Position numbers and translations under genes: made by a program. Under the pieces are notes generated by a model. That model made no database searches, was not told the origin of the DNA, and worked only from the letters and a program-made list of their open reading frames with translations. This document shows positions 14,280 through 27,282 of a DNA stretch of 39,614 bases, in pieces. How positions within the stretch are numbered: position 1 is the stretch's first letter; every line of letters begins with the position of its first letter. This DNA comes from Planctomycetaceae bacterium (GTDB lineage: Bacteria; Planctomycetota; Planctomycetia; Planctomycetales; Planctomycetaceae): the NCBI GenBank assembly GCA_028284145.1, contig JANQSH010000172.1, positions 1-39,614 of the forward strand, in the 5' to 3' direction.

Positions 14280-15911
14280 CTAATCGATACCGGCGTACCG
14301 CACTCCGGTCAGATCAGATATCGCTCGCTCGTAAGTTGTTAGGTCACGAAGCGAGAACTGGTTCAGATGATCGTGCCCGCAAGCGCGGGCCAAGACTTTC
14401 ATCAGGCCAACGCTCGCTTCGAGAAAATTCTGCAACTGCAGGGCGGACGACTGCACGGCGAGACGCTTTATCAGATGCTCTTTTTGTGTTGCGATCCCCA
14501 CAGGACAGTTGTTCGTCTGACAGGCTCTCATGCCGAGGCAACCTATCGCCTGCATTGCGCTGTTTGCAATGGCCACGCCATCGGCGCCAAGGGCCAGTGC
14601 CTTGACAAAGTCGCTTTCCGTCCGCAGCCCACCAGTGATGATGAGCGTTATGTTATCCGCTGATTTTCGATCCAGGTGCCTCCGAGCACGGGCGAGTGCT
14701 GGAATTGTTGGGATCGAGATGTTGTTCTTGAAGATATTTGGAGCGGCACCTGTACCTCCGCCACGTCCATCGAGAATGAGGTAGTCCACTCCAACAGCTA
14801 ATGCGAAGTCGATATCCTCTTCTACGTGTTGTGCCGACATCTTAAAACCAACAGGAATGCCGCCGCTGGCTTCACGAACCTCCGCGGCGAACCGTTGGTA
14901 GTCTTCAACCGTTTCCAAATCTTCGAATCGAGAAGGGCTAATGGCGGGCTCGCCTTCGTTCAGGCCACGCACCGCAGCGATGCGGCCTTTCACTTTCTCC
15001 CCCGGTAGATGCCCGCCCGTTCCGGTTTTGGCTCCTTGTCCTACCTTGAAATGAAACGCCTGAATTCCCTTCACTTTGTCGAGCGACCAGCCAAATTTCG
15101 CCGATGCGAGTTCGTACAAGTAGCGCGTGTTTTCCGAGTGCTCTTCGTCGAGCATTCCACCTTCGCCGCTGCAGATGCCCGTGCCAGCGAATTCGGCGCC
15201 TCGGGCCATCGCGACCTTCGCTTCTGCCGAAAGCGCGCCAAAACTCATGTCGCTTATAAGGATCGGCATCTTCAATACGAGCGGTTTCCTGGCCTTCGGC
15301 CCAATGACCAATTCCGTACCGACTTTCGCATCATCTTCAAGCGGACGCCGGGCAAGCTGAGCGGTCAGCAGTTGCAAGTCATCCCAGCGCGGCAACTCCG
15401 TGAGTGGTACGCCCATCGCCGATACGGTGCCATGATGTCCGCCCTGACGCAGACCAGTTCGAGCGAGCTGCTGGATGTAACTTGCGTAGGGCTCTTCAGG
15501 ACTACCGTGCAGATCAGCGTACTGTCCGAGATAGGCGTCTCGCTGATAGTATTGTGGATACTTCTTCTCCCACTCGCGGATTTCGTTTTCATCGACGTAG
15601 ACGCTGTCTTTATCGGCATCAATCCATGCCGTGAATTTCGGCAGACGTTCTTCGTTGTTGTACTCGCTGACCCCTGTCTCAAAGCGAAAATCCCAATCGT
15701 GCAAGCCGCAGATCAGGTTTGCTCCTTCAATACGACCATCCGCCAGGAGCGCGCCTCGATGCGGGCATCTACCGTAAAGCACCGAGACCCGATCATCATA
15801 ACGAATGACGACCAGATCAACATTCGCAACCAGTGCTGCTTGTGGCTCGCGATCCGGGAGTTCGCTCCAACGGAAGATTTCAACCAGATTTGTATCTTGC
15901 GTTGTTTTCAC
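14280..15911 (-). CDS. Rieske [2Fe-2S]-glutamate synthase-like FMN enzyme fusion
   Basis: The product is 543 aa from GTG 15911. Residues 1-105 are a Rieske domain: CPH at 49-51 and CGLH at 68-71. Residues ~190-500 form the FMN-binding barrel of the glutamate synthase large subunit family: PILISDMSFGALSAEAKVAM, then GQGAKTGTGGHLPGEKV, then LDGRGGGTGAAP, then TGGLRTESDFVKALALGADG. Cys458, Cys464 and Cys469 (C-x5-C-x4-C) match the [3Fe-4S] site. The amidotransferase domain of true GltB is missing, so this is one of the stand-alone glutamate-synthase-like oxidoreductases. The Rieske fusion suggests a ferredoxin-like electron donor built in. A 33-codon ORF overlaps its start (GTGA). Confidence 0.9.
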   Translation of the reverse strand: MKTTQDTNLVEIFRWSELPDREPQAALVANVDLVVIRYDDRVSVLYGRCPHRGALLADGRIEGANLICGLHDWDFRFETGVSEYNNEERLPKFTAWIDADKDSVYVDENEIREWEKKYPQYYQRDAYLGQYADLHGSPEEPYASYIQQLARTGLRQGGHHGTVSAMGVPLTELPRWDDLQLLTAQLARRPLEDDAKVGTELVIGPKARKPLVLKMPILISDMSFGALSAEAKVAMARGAEFAGTGICSGEGGMLDEEHSENTRYLYELASAKFGWSLDKVKGIQAFHFKVGQGAKTGTGGHLPGEKVKGRIAAVRGLNEGEPAISPSRFEDLETVEDYQRFAAEVREASGGIPVGFKMSAQHVEEDIDFALAVGVDYLILDGRGGGTGAAPNIFKNNISIPTIPALARARRHLDRKSADNITLIITGGLRTESDFVKALALGADGVAIANSAMQAIGCLGMRACQTNNCPVGIATQKEHLIKRLAVQSSALQLQNFLEASVGLMKVLARACGHDHLNQFSLRDLTTYERAISDLTGVRYAGID

Positions 15912-16009
15912 TTGGCTTTGCTCTGTCTACGTTTACCTGTTGCCAGATCGCTGACGCCTAATCCGCCAATACGCGCGAGAGCATAGGCCGACACATGAAT
16001 CGCGGACAT
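15908..16009 (-). CDS. Small 33-aa ORF coupled to the Rieske-glutamate synthase fusion
   Basis: ATG 16009 is preceded by GGGGAGAAAG and the ORF ends in TGA at 15908-15910, overlapping the GTG of the next gene (GTGA). The product is MSAIHVSAYALARIGGLGVS followed by a basic tail. Good spacing and the overlap argue for translation. It could be a leader that couples translation of the enzyme, or a decayed upstream gene. There is no known domain. Confidence 0.45.
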   Translation of the reverse strand: MSAIHVSAYALARIGGLGVSDLATGKRRQSKAK

Positions 16010-16268
16010 TACTTTCTCCCCGTAGATTCGTATTCTGGTGATTATGTACCTCGCACAACTCGTGGCACTGCTTGATGGGACGAGCTGAGCCAATGACTTC
16101 TTACTTGAGAATTACTTGAGAAACAAAAATTGCCGCAAATATCTCTTTCCATTGTCTGTTCTTGGAATTTCGACCCTTGCCCCGACACCACAGTAAGAGA
16201 TTCCCTTAGGCACGGCGTCAAATGTATGGCCAGGCAAAGCAGCCATTCTCCGATCCCACACTCGAAAG

Positions 16269-16619
16269 ATGAGGAACTACAAGGCGCCTGATGATGTACA
16301 AACCGCCAGTCGTGTCAGCCGCATTCCTGGAAACTCGACCAGCCTTGCAGCTTCGGCAGCCAGTGCCGATACGATTGGCCGGATGGCTGTCCGATACGGC
16401 CTTGTGGGAGTGCTCCTCGCGATTGGGGCGATGAAGTTCACAGCCTGCGAGGCGGAGGCGATCAGCGGGCTCGTGAGCAATAGCCCACTGTTGTCGTGGA
16501 CTTACAACCTGTTCAGCGTACGCGGATTCCCTCCCTGGTATGACCTGTTTTGTGCCAAGTCATTTTCCAAAGGGACCTTGCGTTTACAAATACCAATCCG
16601 CATTATTGGGAACGACTGA
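16269..16619 (+). pseudogene. Truncated DUF417 (YkgB-like) membrane protein
   Basis: Residues ~37-90 carry the N-terminal half of DUF417: IGRMAVRYGLVGVLLAIGAM, KFTACEAEAISGLVSNSPLL and SWTYNLFSVRGF, with one membrane helix. Normal members have about 180-200 residues and three or four helices. Here similarity stops after SVRGF and the remaining 30 residues look random. No continuation is visible in other frames. It is best read as a 3'-deleted gene. Confidence 0.65.
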
Positions 16620-16704
16620 AACTGCTTTGGTGAGATTGCCAAACTCACCCAGCAATTCGTTTGTGTGCGGATTCAATCGATGAACAGTGCAAGCAACGCT
16701 TTAT

Positions 16705-18408
16705 TCACGGTGTCGAAGGAGTTGTGTTCTCACTGGTCGATTCGGAATTCTCGTCCGACGCAGGTTCTGTAGAGGCTTCGTAGGGAGGGGAAAAGTTCGG
16801 TTCCTTCCCTTCCAGACGGAGCCGTGCCCATTTGACTTGCGTCTCCAGTTCCAGATTAGTGGCGTACAGGTTGATCACACTGTCCCAGATTTTTGCCGCG
16901 CTGAGTCGTTGGCCCGAAAGAAGCAATTCATCCGCTTCCTTTAGTTTGGCGTTGACGATTTCGACTCGTTCCTGCGGTCCTTCCGCGGCATCGCGCAGTT
17001 TTTCAATCTGCTTGCGCGCGAGATTAATGAAGGGGCGATCTCGTTCTTCGTTTTCGGTCCCCTTCAACAGCACTTCCATGCTGCGGTACTTCTCCAACGC
17101 GGTGATGCGATCGCCAAATTGTTCCAGCCGCCAGGCTTCGATGAACCGCCGTTCGGCTTCGGTTTCCGGTGCTTTGCCCCTTTTGGCGTTGGAGATTGCC
17201 CGCCGCTCCGCTTTGTGCATCTCAATCTTGTCGATGAAATTGCTTGCTTGAACGGCGTATTCGCCATCGGGATATTTCTCAAGCAATGGTTCGAGGTATT
17301 TTCGCCGTGCGTCGTTCCAGTCGCTGGGATCTTCCGACGCCATCAGTTCCTCGGCATTGGCGAATAACTCCTGTTCCGAAAGCGGCCACAAAGACCAGGT
17401 GACGATGCCGACAACTCCCGCCAGACAAAGCGACAAAAACCAGGCACGTTCATGAATCGGCACCTGCTTCTTGTGTTTCTTTTTTTTCTTCCTGCTGATG
17501 ATCTTCTGCAACTCGGGGTCGTCCGCCCTGGTTGCGACGGACGTCATTCCGCCAGCGACTGTTTGCTGGCTGACCCCCGCCTGTTGAGCCACCTTCGTAT
17601 GGATATCTTCCAAAGCGACCTGTGTTGCGATGGCATCGTAGAAACGGTCTCCTGGTTCCTTCGCGAGCAACTTCTGCACAAGTTGATCGAGCCAGAGAGG
17701 GCAGTCAATCGCCACGCCACGAACCGATGCCGGTTCTTCCTCCAGGTGCTTGAAGAACATCTCGGCGGGGTTTTCCGCTTCAAAGGGCGGTTTGCCGGTG
17801 AGCATCTCAAACATCACGCAGCCAAGTGCATAAAGATCGGTCTTACCGGTGATCTCATGCTGTCCATCGATTTGCTCCGGTGCCATGTACGAATAGGTGC
17901 CGACTGTTTTGCCGGCTGCGGTTAATGCTGTTGCAGAGGTATCGCGAGCAATTCCGAAGTCGCCGAGTTTGACCTGTCCGAGCGTATTTTTGAAAAGATT
18001 CGCCGGTTTCAAGTCGCGATGGATCACGCCGTGATAATGCGCGTGTTCCAACGCCTTGGCGATTTGTAGTGCGACCTCGACGGTTCGTTCCCAGGAAAGC
18101 CGTCCCTTTTGTTTGATCTCATCCGAAAGCGCCCCCCCTTCCATCAGTTCCATCGCGTAAAAGCGTTGCGAGCCATGCTCACCGCCACCGTAATATCGAA
18201 CGATGTGCGGGTCTTTCAGTTTTTTCAGAATGGCAATTTCTCGTTCAAAGCGGGACATGATCTTCGGGTCGCCGGAGAGAGCCGGTGTGAGAACTTTCAG
18301 CGCAACACGCTCGCCCGTCTTGAGGTAGCGGGCGCGGTATACAACACCCATCCCTCCGACGCCAAGGCGTTTCTCCAGTTCAAAGGGGCCAATCTTCCGT
18401 TTGGCCAT
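16705..18408 (-). CDS. Transmembrane Ser/Thr protein kinase (PknB-type)
   Basis: The product is 567 aa. ATG 18408 has GGAG 6 bases upstream; the frame extends further but without support. The kinase domain spans residues 7-270: GVGGMG glycine loop (16-21), Lys38 in VALK, HRDLKPAN (130-137), DFG (150-152), MAPEQ (175-179). A run of lysines (307-314) precedes a single membrane helix at 322-343 (WFLSLCLAGVVGIVTWSLWP). The extracytoplasmic part is helical and charged, with repeats like tetratricopeptide or coiled-coil (YPDGEYAVQASNFIDKIE). Such kinases are very abundant in planctomycetes. No cognate phosphatase is nearby. Confidence 0.95.
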   Translation of the reverse strand: MAKRKIGPFELEKRLGVGGMGVVYRARYLKTGERVALKVLTPALSGDPKIMSRFEREIAILKKLKDPHIVRYYGGGEHGSQRFYAMELMEGGALSDEIKQKGRLSWERTVEVALQIAKALEHAHYHGVIHRDLKPANLFKNTLGQVKLGDFGIARDTSATALTAAGKTVGTYSYMAPEQIDGQHEITGKTDLYALGCVMFEMLTGKPPFEAENPAEMFFKHLEEEPASVRGVAIDCPLWLDQLVQKLLAKEPGDRFYDAIATQVALEDIHTKVAQQAGVSQQTVAGGMTSVATRADDPELQKIISRKKKKKHKKQVPIHERAWFLSLCLAGVVGIVTWSLWPLSEQELFANAEELMASEDPSDWNDARRKYLEPLLEKYPDGEYAVQASNFIDKIEMHKAERRAISNAKRGKAPETEAERRFIEAWRLEQFGDRITALEKYRSMEVLLKGTENEERDRPFINLARKQIEKLRDAAEGPQERVEIVNAKLKEADELLLSGQRLSAAKIWDSVINLYATNLELETQVKWARLRLEGKEPNFSPPYEASTEPASDENSESTSENTTPSTP

Positions 18409-18779
18409 TCGGTTCTCCGCGTGTTGTGTTTCGGTCCGGGATTCGCAAGCGATTGGGATCGTGAAAAACGATCTTGCCTGATGTGCTGTGGCCCGGCAAC
18501 GATCTGTTTCTTTCGCCGCTGATTTTTCCCGTCGAAGTTGAGATCGGCTAAAAATCATGGCGTATCAGGGAGACGGTGCCCTCTGTCCATCATGGCGGAT
18601 ACGACGTCTGCCTTCAAGCCGTGATATCACCGCAACGTGATCAACCGCAACCTGAAGTCGGCAGTGACACGTTTTAGAGCATATTGCGCTCTTCTGTGCC
18701 GCTATGGACATCGCAAATACAGGCCCCACGAGCCAGAGACACCACACAAAAAGGTATACTTGTCCTGGCTGGACGAGGA
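18409..18779. other. Intergenic region with one copy of the dispersed repeat
   Basis: No convincing gene is visible in about 370 bp. The region holds the 5' leader of the kinase gene and a diverged copy of the ~100-bp repeat at 18675-18762. Confidence 0.5.
18675..18762 (+). repeat. Dispersed structured repeat, copy 1 (diverged)
   Basis: It starts TTAGAGC and continues GCGCTCTTCTGTG, then AAATACAGGCCCCACGAGC and AAAAAGGTA, matching the order of blocks in the copies at 36171 and 39517 with clear divergence. The 5' AGAGC/GCTCT hairpin is kept although the loop bases differ. Confidence 0.7.
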
Positions 18780-19130
18780 TCAGGAGGCTGAGGGGCCATC
18801 GAAATGAGCAAACCGCTGGAACCCATGTTTGCAGAGTGTCGCACCAATGCGAATGATCCGGTCGTCGTACGGCTCGCCGGCCGTAAAACATTGAATGATC
18901 ACACCCAGAGTCAGGCTGGCGACATGCACAACACTCGTGGGGAGTTTATACTCACACAGGTCAGCATAAATCGACTCTGCACTGCAGAGTTCGCCAAACT
19001 TCTCCCCTTGATAGAGTAGTTCGATCCCCGCAAGATCCCGGCTCCATTGGTAATCGAACAGGCCGTAGTTCTTACGGCGATGACGCACGTGGAATCCGGT
19101 TCCTTCAAAAATGATGCCGTGGGTTTCCAT
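18780..19130 (-). CDS. Hypothetical protein (116 aa)
   Basis: From ATG 19130 the product is METHGIIFEGTGFHVRHRRK with a plausible, non-repetitive composition (GELCSAESIYADLCEYKLPT; then VVHVASLTLGVIIQCF). No ribosome-binding site or known domain is evident. The overlapping minus-strand frame 18911-19228 looks less protein-like. A gene here is plausible but not secure. Confidence 0.45.
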   Translation of the reverse strand: METHGIIFEGTGFHVRHRRKNYGLFDYQWSRDLAGIELLYQGEKFGELCSAESIYADLCEYKLPTSVVHVASLTLGVIIQCFTAGEPYDDRIIRIGATLCKHGFQRFAHFDGPSAS

Positions 19131-19337
19131 GAGATAAACTGATCCCAGTGGAGCAGAATTGTTCCGGTGAAAGTATAGTGATAAGAAACGGCTTCCGCGA
19201 CGTCGTTTTTTCCCATTTCGTCATTCATCCTGGCAGGCCGTGTGAGGAGTCTTGCTACCCCGGCACTGTCGATTCAGAATGAAATACAACCGTAGCTATT
19301 TGACCGTAGCAGTTTGTAAGAACTGGCAGGCAGAAAG

Positions 19338-19814
19338 ATGAATGAGGCAGAGGCGACGACTGGCGAGAATCAGTGCTCAGTGCACTGGGGCATACTGATG
19401 CTCGGGCTGTTTGTTCCCCTTGCCGGTCTGATGTTGGAAGTGGTCGAACAGGATCGTATCGCATTTCGTTTTTCTCCCGACCAGGCGTTTCCGCACGTGT
19501 GCCTGTCGCGCGTCCTCTTTGATGCCGGCTGTCCAGCCTGTGGATTGACGCGTAGCGTCGTGCACATCATGCATGGTCGCTGGAATGAATCACTTGCTGT
19601 CCATCGTTTGGGTTGGTTGGTGCTGGCCGTTCTGGTGATGCAGATTCCATATCGATTTTACCGGTTGAGATACCGTCAAAAACCGATCAAAGACAGGCCG
19701 TCTTTATCACGATCATCGGATTCCCGGCCTGGTTTCCGGCGCGAGGGAACCCTCTGGACGGCATTGATTCTGCTGCTGTTTGTCGACTATGTCATTCGCA
19801 TTGCGTTGGGGTAG
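19338..19814 (+). CDS. DUF2752 membrane protein
   Basis: The product is 158 aa. HWGILMLGLFVPLAGLML is the first helix. The hallmark CPACGLTRSVVHIMHGRWNESLAVHRLGWL is present in residues ~70-98 (Cys-Pro-x-Cys-Gly-Leu-Thr-Arg, then the H/N-rich loop). Two more hydrophobic helices follow. DUF2752 proteins are small multi-pass membrane proteins with a conserved cysteine pair and unknown function, common in Bacteroidota and Planctomycetota. The C-terminal linker before the last helix is basic. Confidence 0.85.
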   Translation: MNEAEATTGENQCSVHWGILMLGLFVPLAGLMLEVVEQDRIAFRFSPDQAFPHVCLSRVLFDAGCPACGLTRSVVHIMHGRWNESLAVHRLGWLVLAVLVMQIPYRFYRLRYRQKPIKDRPSLSRSSDSRPGFRREGTLWTALILLLFVDYVIRIALG

Positions 19815-20024
19815 CGGTGTCTGTCCGGCTTTGCGAGCGATGACCTTACTGTGGCGGGGGTTACATCAACATGGATTTGCCTGAAAAAGGGTACCGACCA
19901 GGCTCAGGCGTCGCTTGACAAAGGCTCGGAAAAAGATTACTGAGTTGACGTCTGCTCGTGGAAAACGGTGCAGGATCACCACCCGACACAACCCGATTTT
20001 GACATTGCGAACCAAACTCAGGGA

Positions 20025-20330
20025 ATGTCCCTGAAGACAATGATTGTGGATGAAGCCGACATGACATTTGAAAACAATCTGACAATTGCCGTGCTCGACG
20101 ACAACGAAGTAGATGTGGATAATCTGCTCATCGTGAATTTTGACGATGGCGAAGAGGATGGCTACGAAGACGACTTCGACGACGACGAAGATGATTTCGA
20201 CGAGGATGACGACATCGACGAGGACTTCGACGAAGAAGACCTGGATGAAGATGAACTGGATGAAGACGAGTACGACGACTTCGATGATGAAGATGACGAC
20301 GACGATTTTGATGACGAAGATGATTTCTGA
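20025..20330 (+). CDS. Highly acidic low-complexity protein
   Basis: The product is 101 aa from ATG 20025; ATG 20040 and ATG 20061 are alternative starts, none with a clear ribosome-binding site. The first ~38 residues look ordinary (MTFENNLTIAVLDDNEVDVD). The last ~63 residues are almost only Asp and Glu, broken about every seven residues by Phe, Tyr or Leu, and contain no Lys or Arg. The spaced aromatics within an acidic run recall DNA-mimic or nucleic-acid-binding-protein partner tails, but such tails also occur in many uncharacterised planctomycete proteins. It lies 150 bp before the IleRS gene. Confidence 0.6.
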   Translation: MSLKTMIVDEADMTFENNLTIAVLDDNEVDVDNLLIVNFDDGEEDGYEDDFDDDEDDFDEDDDIDEDFDEEDLDEDELDEDEYDDFDDEDDDDDFDDEDDF

Positions 20331-20482
20331 GCCATCGTGTTCGTCCTGGCCGGGTTGGATCGTTCGAATTTCGTTAACCTCCCCCCTTTCTCGCTGCGCC
20401 CAGGAAACTGGATGATTGCGGCGATTCCTCCTGAGATGTTTGAGCGGCGACCTGTTCAGACTCGGAAGACTTGAATGCTGTT

Positions 20483-24079
<3,597 letters not shown>

Positions 24080-24171
24080 ACGCCGCCAGAAAATCGGATT
24101 TCCTCACCGTAATCGGATGCCTCAATTTGGTGTTTCAACTCGAAACGAAAGAAATGAGTACAGTTTTGAGT

Positions 24172-24231
24172 CACTCCCGCACAGACGGGAATCCATTCTT
24201 TGCAGCATGGATTCCTGTTTTCACGGGAATA
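24172..24231. repeat. Palindromic intergenic repeat downstream of ileS
   Basis: GGAATCCAT (24188-24196) pairs with ATGGATTCC (24207-24215). Outside this, CACTCCCG and CGGGAATA extend the symmetry. The sequence class (ATTCCCG hairpins) is a common kind of intergenic repeat. A shorter relative with CCCGC-GAAG-GCGGG is at about 36148-36162. Confidence 0.6.
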
Positions 24232-24302
24232 ACGAAGAGTAACTCATCTCGCAAACGCAGAGTTGATGAGTCGCAGTGCTGATCAGCAACATCGTTTCGC
24301 GA

Positions 24303-25268
24303 TCAATAACCAGCGGTTGATCGCAAAACCGGAGCAACATTGTCGGTGACAAATTTCTTCTGCACCGTGGCCCAGTGGCTTCCGAAGTGTCCCCTGGTGG
24401 CCATCGTCAGCTTATAGGGACGGTCGTGCAGTCGATTGCGATAGAGTTGCTTTTGCCAACTGGTCGCGTGGCGCGGGCATTTGAAGCCGATCGCCCCGGC
24501 GGAAAACGTATGTTTTCGATCCGCGGTTCCGAACAGTAGCGTTCCTGCCCCAAGTAGCACGGCATCGAATTTCGAGCGGAAGTTCCAAACGCCATACCGA
24601 CAATGCCGCAGTACATTGGTGAGATCGTATTTCGGCGAAAGTGCCGACGAAAGGAACACAACGGAGTTCAACCAGTAGCCGTTTGGAAGTGATTCAATCG
24701 CCAATGCAGCGACGGCGGTTCCGGCGGAGTGACCAATCACATGCACTGGGCGACCCGGGTAACAGTTCATGTAGTGAATGATTTTGTTACGGACGATCAT
24801 GGCCTGACGTTGTTTGCGATCGGTTGTCGCGAGATGATACAGGAACAATGCGGCGTTCCCGGTGGTCCAGTCAATGACTTCAATTTGACCTCGAAATCCA
24901 CCGGCACGCAGGCCCTCTTTCACCCGGAAGTTCAACAGGCTGTTGCCGTCAATCCCGGGCAGCACAATCGCGTAACCAAAATCTTCGCACGTGAAACGAA
25001 CCTGTTGCTGTTCGGGTGAAGGTTGGGCATTTGCCTGAATCACCCCCGTAGATTCATCCTCTGCATCAATGTTGATAACCGTTGCATCGGTTGAGGGAGC
25101 AAAGGTTGCGATGCGTCGGCAACCCCGAACGGGAGCCACATCGCTATCGGTGGGAGTAAAGAAATTGAAATCATCATCGATGGTTTCAATAGTTGTGCTG
25201 GCGAAGCCATTGGCTGGAAGCATCAGCGCAACAGCAATGAAACAACAGGGAATCAGGCGCATGTGCAT
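24303..25268 (-). CDS. Secreted alpha/beta hydrolase (lipase-like)
   Basis: The product is 321 aa with a signal peptide (MRLIPCCFIAVALMLPANGF, cleavage after FAS predicted). The mature part has VIGHSAG at 178-183, the nucleophile elbow with Ser181. Asp in the SKFDAVLLGAG strand and the RGHFGSH histidine are candidates to complete the triad. GYAIVLPGIDGN resembles the oxyanion-hole strand. It probably acts on esters in the periplasm-like space. The disordered acidic stretch at residues 30-90 is unusual. No partner genes are adjacent. Confidence 0.85.
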   Translation of the reverse strand: MHMRLIPCCFIAVALMLPANGFASTTIETIDDDFNFFTPTDSDVAPVRGCRRIATFAPSTDATVINIDAEDESTGVIQANAQPSPEQQQVRFTCEDFGYAIVLPGIDGNSLLNFRVKEGLRAGGFRGQIEVIDWTTGNAALFLYHLATTDRKQRQAMIVRNKIIHYMNCYPGRPVHVIGHSAGTAVAALAIESLPNGYWLNSVVFLSSALSPKYDLTNVLRHCRYGVWNFRSKFDAVLLGAGTLLFGTADRKHTFSAGAIGFKCPRHATSWQKQLYRNRLHDRPYKLTMATRGHFGSHWATVQKKFVTDNVAPVLRSTAGY

Positions 25269-25566
25269 CTTGCAGTTCTCTTTGCACCGGATTTGACCGG
25301 TGTTCAGGCTCGTCGTGAGTGTCTCGTAAAGTACGACGAGATCGGGTAGAGAACGTGCGTGCCGAAGTGTTGATCAGGTCAATCGCGTAAGGACTGGCTG
25401 AGGTGCACAGCATTGATGGGACGAGAGAAAACCTGATCGGGTTTTCCTTGGCGCGCGACGAAATGGAATGGCGATCCGCCGTGACATTCCCAGTCGTCGA
25501 CGTGCGCATCAGGCCATCTCCATCAGTGAGAAGGTCATGCAGGAATGCAGCGAAAATTGCCACTGC

Positions 25567-26952
25567 TCAGGCGGCTTTGGCGCGGACCTCGGGATCTTCC
25601 GGAACGGTCGGGATTTGCAGGATGTGCGGCAAATCACTGTTATGAGACGGTTTCGGGAACCGGTTGATCAACTTTTGCAGGTTACGCCGGTAAGAAAAGT
25701 GTTCCACTTCGAGGAGGTTACGTGGTGTGGCGAGGTAGCGAATACCGGTCTTCCAACCTGAATTCGGGTTCGCTTTGACTTTACGGAATCGGTCTGCATG
25801 AGGGGTGTGATCGAGTTGGGCACGCAGGAATCGCGCGATCAGTTGGCATTGGTAATCGACGAGACCGAATTGGCCGCTGTCGGGTTGAATCAGCCCGATG
25901 ACGAACAGGTTGTCATATTCAGGATGAAAGACATTGAGGAACAGGTTCGGTTTGCCATCCTTCCAGTTGAGGTGGCGTTGGTCCAGAAACGGGAATGAGA
26001 TTTTGAACCCGGTTGCATTCACGATGAGATCAATTTCTTCTGTCGAGCCATCGTCAAACTGAACTTCCCGACCATCAAAGAATTTCACATTGGGCTTGGG
26101 ATTCAACCGCCCGTGACCAAGGCAATAAAACAGTTGCGAGTTGATGATGGGATGCGCTTCAAACAGTTTGTGATCTGGTTTGGAGAGTCCAAAGCGACGT
26201 GGATTGCCATGTTGCAGCCGGATCATCAGGCCGGCAATCGTTCGCCGCATCCAGAGTGGCATCCGACTGCGGAGCAGCGTTTCGCCGATGACGTCGGAAG
26301 GTTTGCCGAGAATGAACTTCGGAATGTAATGATAACCGCGACGGACGCTGTGAAAGGCGACATCCGCATGGTTGGCGGCTTCAACGGCGATATCGCAGCC
26401 CGAGTTCCCTGCCCCGATGATGAGGACCCGTTTGCCTTTGAAAATGTCGGGGGTTTTGTAATACCGGGAGTGGATCTGTTCGCCAGAGAACTCACCGGGA
26501 AACTCCGGCCAGCGGGGATCCCAGTTGTGTCCGTTTCCGATCAGAACACCACGATAGAGACGGCGTTCCCCATTGGAAAGAATAATCTGCACTGTTGCAC
26601 CGTCGGGAGTGATACTCTCCACTGAAGTGCTGTATTCGATGTGCTGTTCGAGGTCAAAATGCACGGCGTACCTTTTGAGATACTCCAGAACCTGAGAGTG
26701 ATGCGGGAATTGGGGATACTCTGATGGCATCTTGAAGTCGGTGTATTCGGTCAGTTTTTTAGACGAAATCGTATGTGTCGACTCGTAGATGGCGCTCCAG
26801 ATTTTTCCGTATGCCCAATTCCCTCCCAGACAATCTTCACGTTCAATGACGTCAGCTTCAATTCCGTGTTCAAGCAGGGTCTTCGCAGCAACTAAACCAG
26901 ACGAACCGGCACCGACGATGCAATAACGATTCGTGCAGTCGATGGTTTTCAT
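25567..26952 (-). CDS. Flavin-containing monooxygenase (FMO-like)
   Basis: The product is 461 aa from ATG 26952 (MKTIDCTNRY); the frame extends upstream without support. YCIVGAGSSGL (10-20) binds FAD. The FMO fingerprint F-S-G-E-Q-I-H-S-R-Y-Y runs 155-165 (FxGxxxHxxxY). The NADPH loop reads LIIGAGNSGCDI (177-188). VNATGFKISFPFLD is the ATG-containing C-terminal motif. These enzymes oxygenate soft nucleophiles or ketones (FMO or Baeyer-Villiger type); the substrate is not visible. It stands alone between the lipase-like and ThiO-like genes. Confidence 0.92.
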   Translation of the reverse strand: MKTIDCTNRYCIVGAGSSGLVAAKTLLEHGIEADVIEREDCLGGNWAYGKIWSAIYESTHTISSKKLTEYTDFKMPSEYPQFPHHSQVLEYLKRYAVHFDLEQHIEYSTSVESITPDGATVQIILSNGERRLYRGVLIGNGHNWDPRWPEFPGEFSGEQIHSRYYKTPDIFKGKRVLIIGAGNSGCDIAVEAANHADVAFHSVRRGYHYIPKFILGKPSDVIGETLLRSRMPLWMRRTIAGLMIRLQHGNPRRFGLSKPDHKLFEAHPIINSQLFYCLGHGRLNPKPNVKFFDGREVQFDDGSTEEIDLIVNATGFKISFPFLDQRHLNWKDGKPNLFLNVFHPEYDNLFVIGLIQPDSGQFGLVDYQCQLIARFLRAQLDHTPHADRFRKVKANPNSGWKTGIRYLATPRNLLEVEHFSYRRNLQKLINRFPKPSHNSDLPHILQIPTVPEDPEVRAKAA

Positions 26953-27282
26953 GAGAGTGTGTCTTTTGAATCGGGAGTAAGAGAAATGCGCATAGAACAG
27001 CGTCTCAGATGTTTTGCATCCGTCATGGATGACCCGCCGGAGAAGTTCGGGTGACTTCAAAATAGAGAGGAGAGGTCAGGCGAGAGTGAAGTCTATATGT
27101 CAAACATTTATCGGTGTCCAGTCGAGTTGCAGTCAACCGGCAGAACCTGCCGAAAGGGTGGGCGTGCATGCCTGTATTGCATCAGCAGGGCAAACATGTG
27201 TGAAAAAAGAGGACTCTCTCCCTCACAGACAAACAGCAGAGAGGCTCCGGACCTGCAGAAATGAACGGCCTGCTCAGACGAA
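26953..27282. other. Intergenic region, nothing recognised
   Basis: About 330 bp between the FMO and ThiO-like genes, both on the minus strand. I see no gene, strong hairpin or repeat. It must hold the FMO promoter if the two are not cotranscribed. Confidence 0.4.

Noticed and set aside
15009..15986. 325-codon plus-strand frame
   Set aside because: The opposite strand encodes both Rieske motifs and the FMN enzyme, so this is a shadow frame.
20160..20325. DNA tandem repeat array
   Set aside because: The repetition comes from GAC/GAT/GAA codons of the acidic tail; there is no fixed repeat unit at the DNA level.
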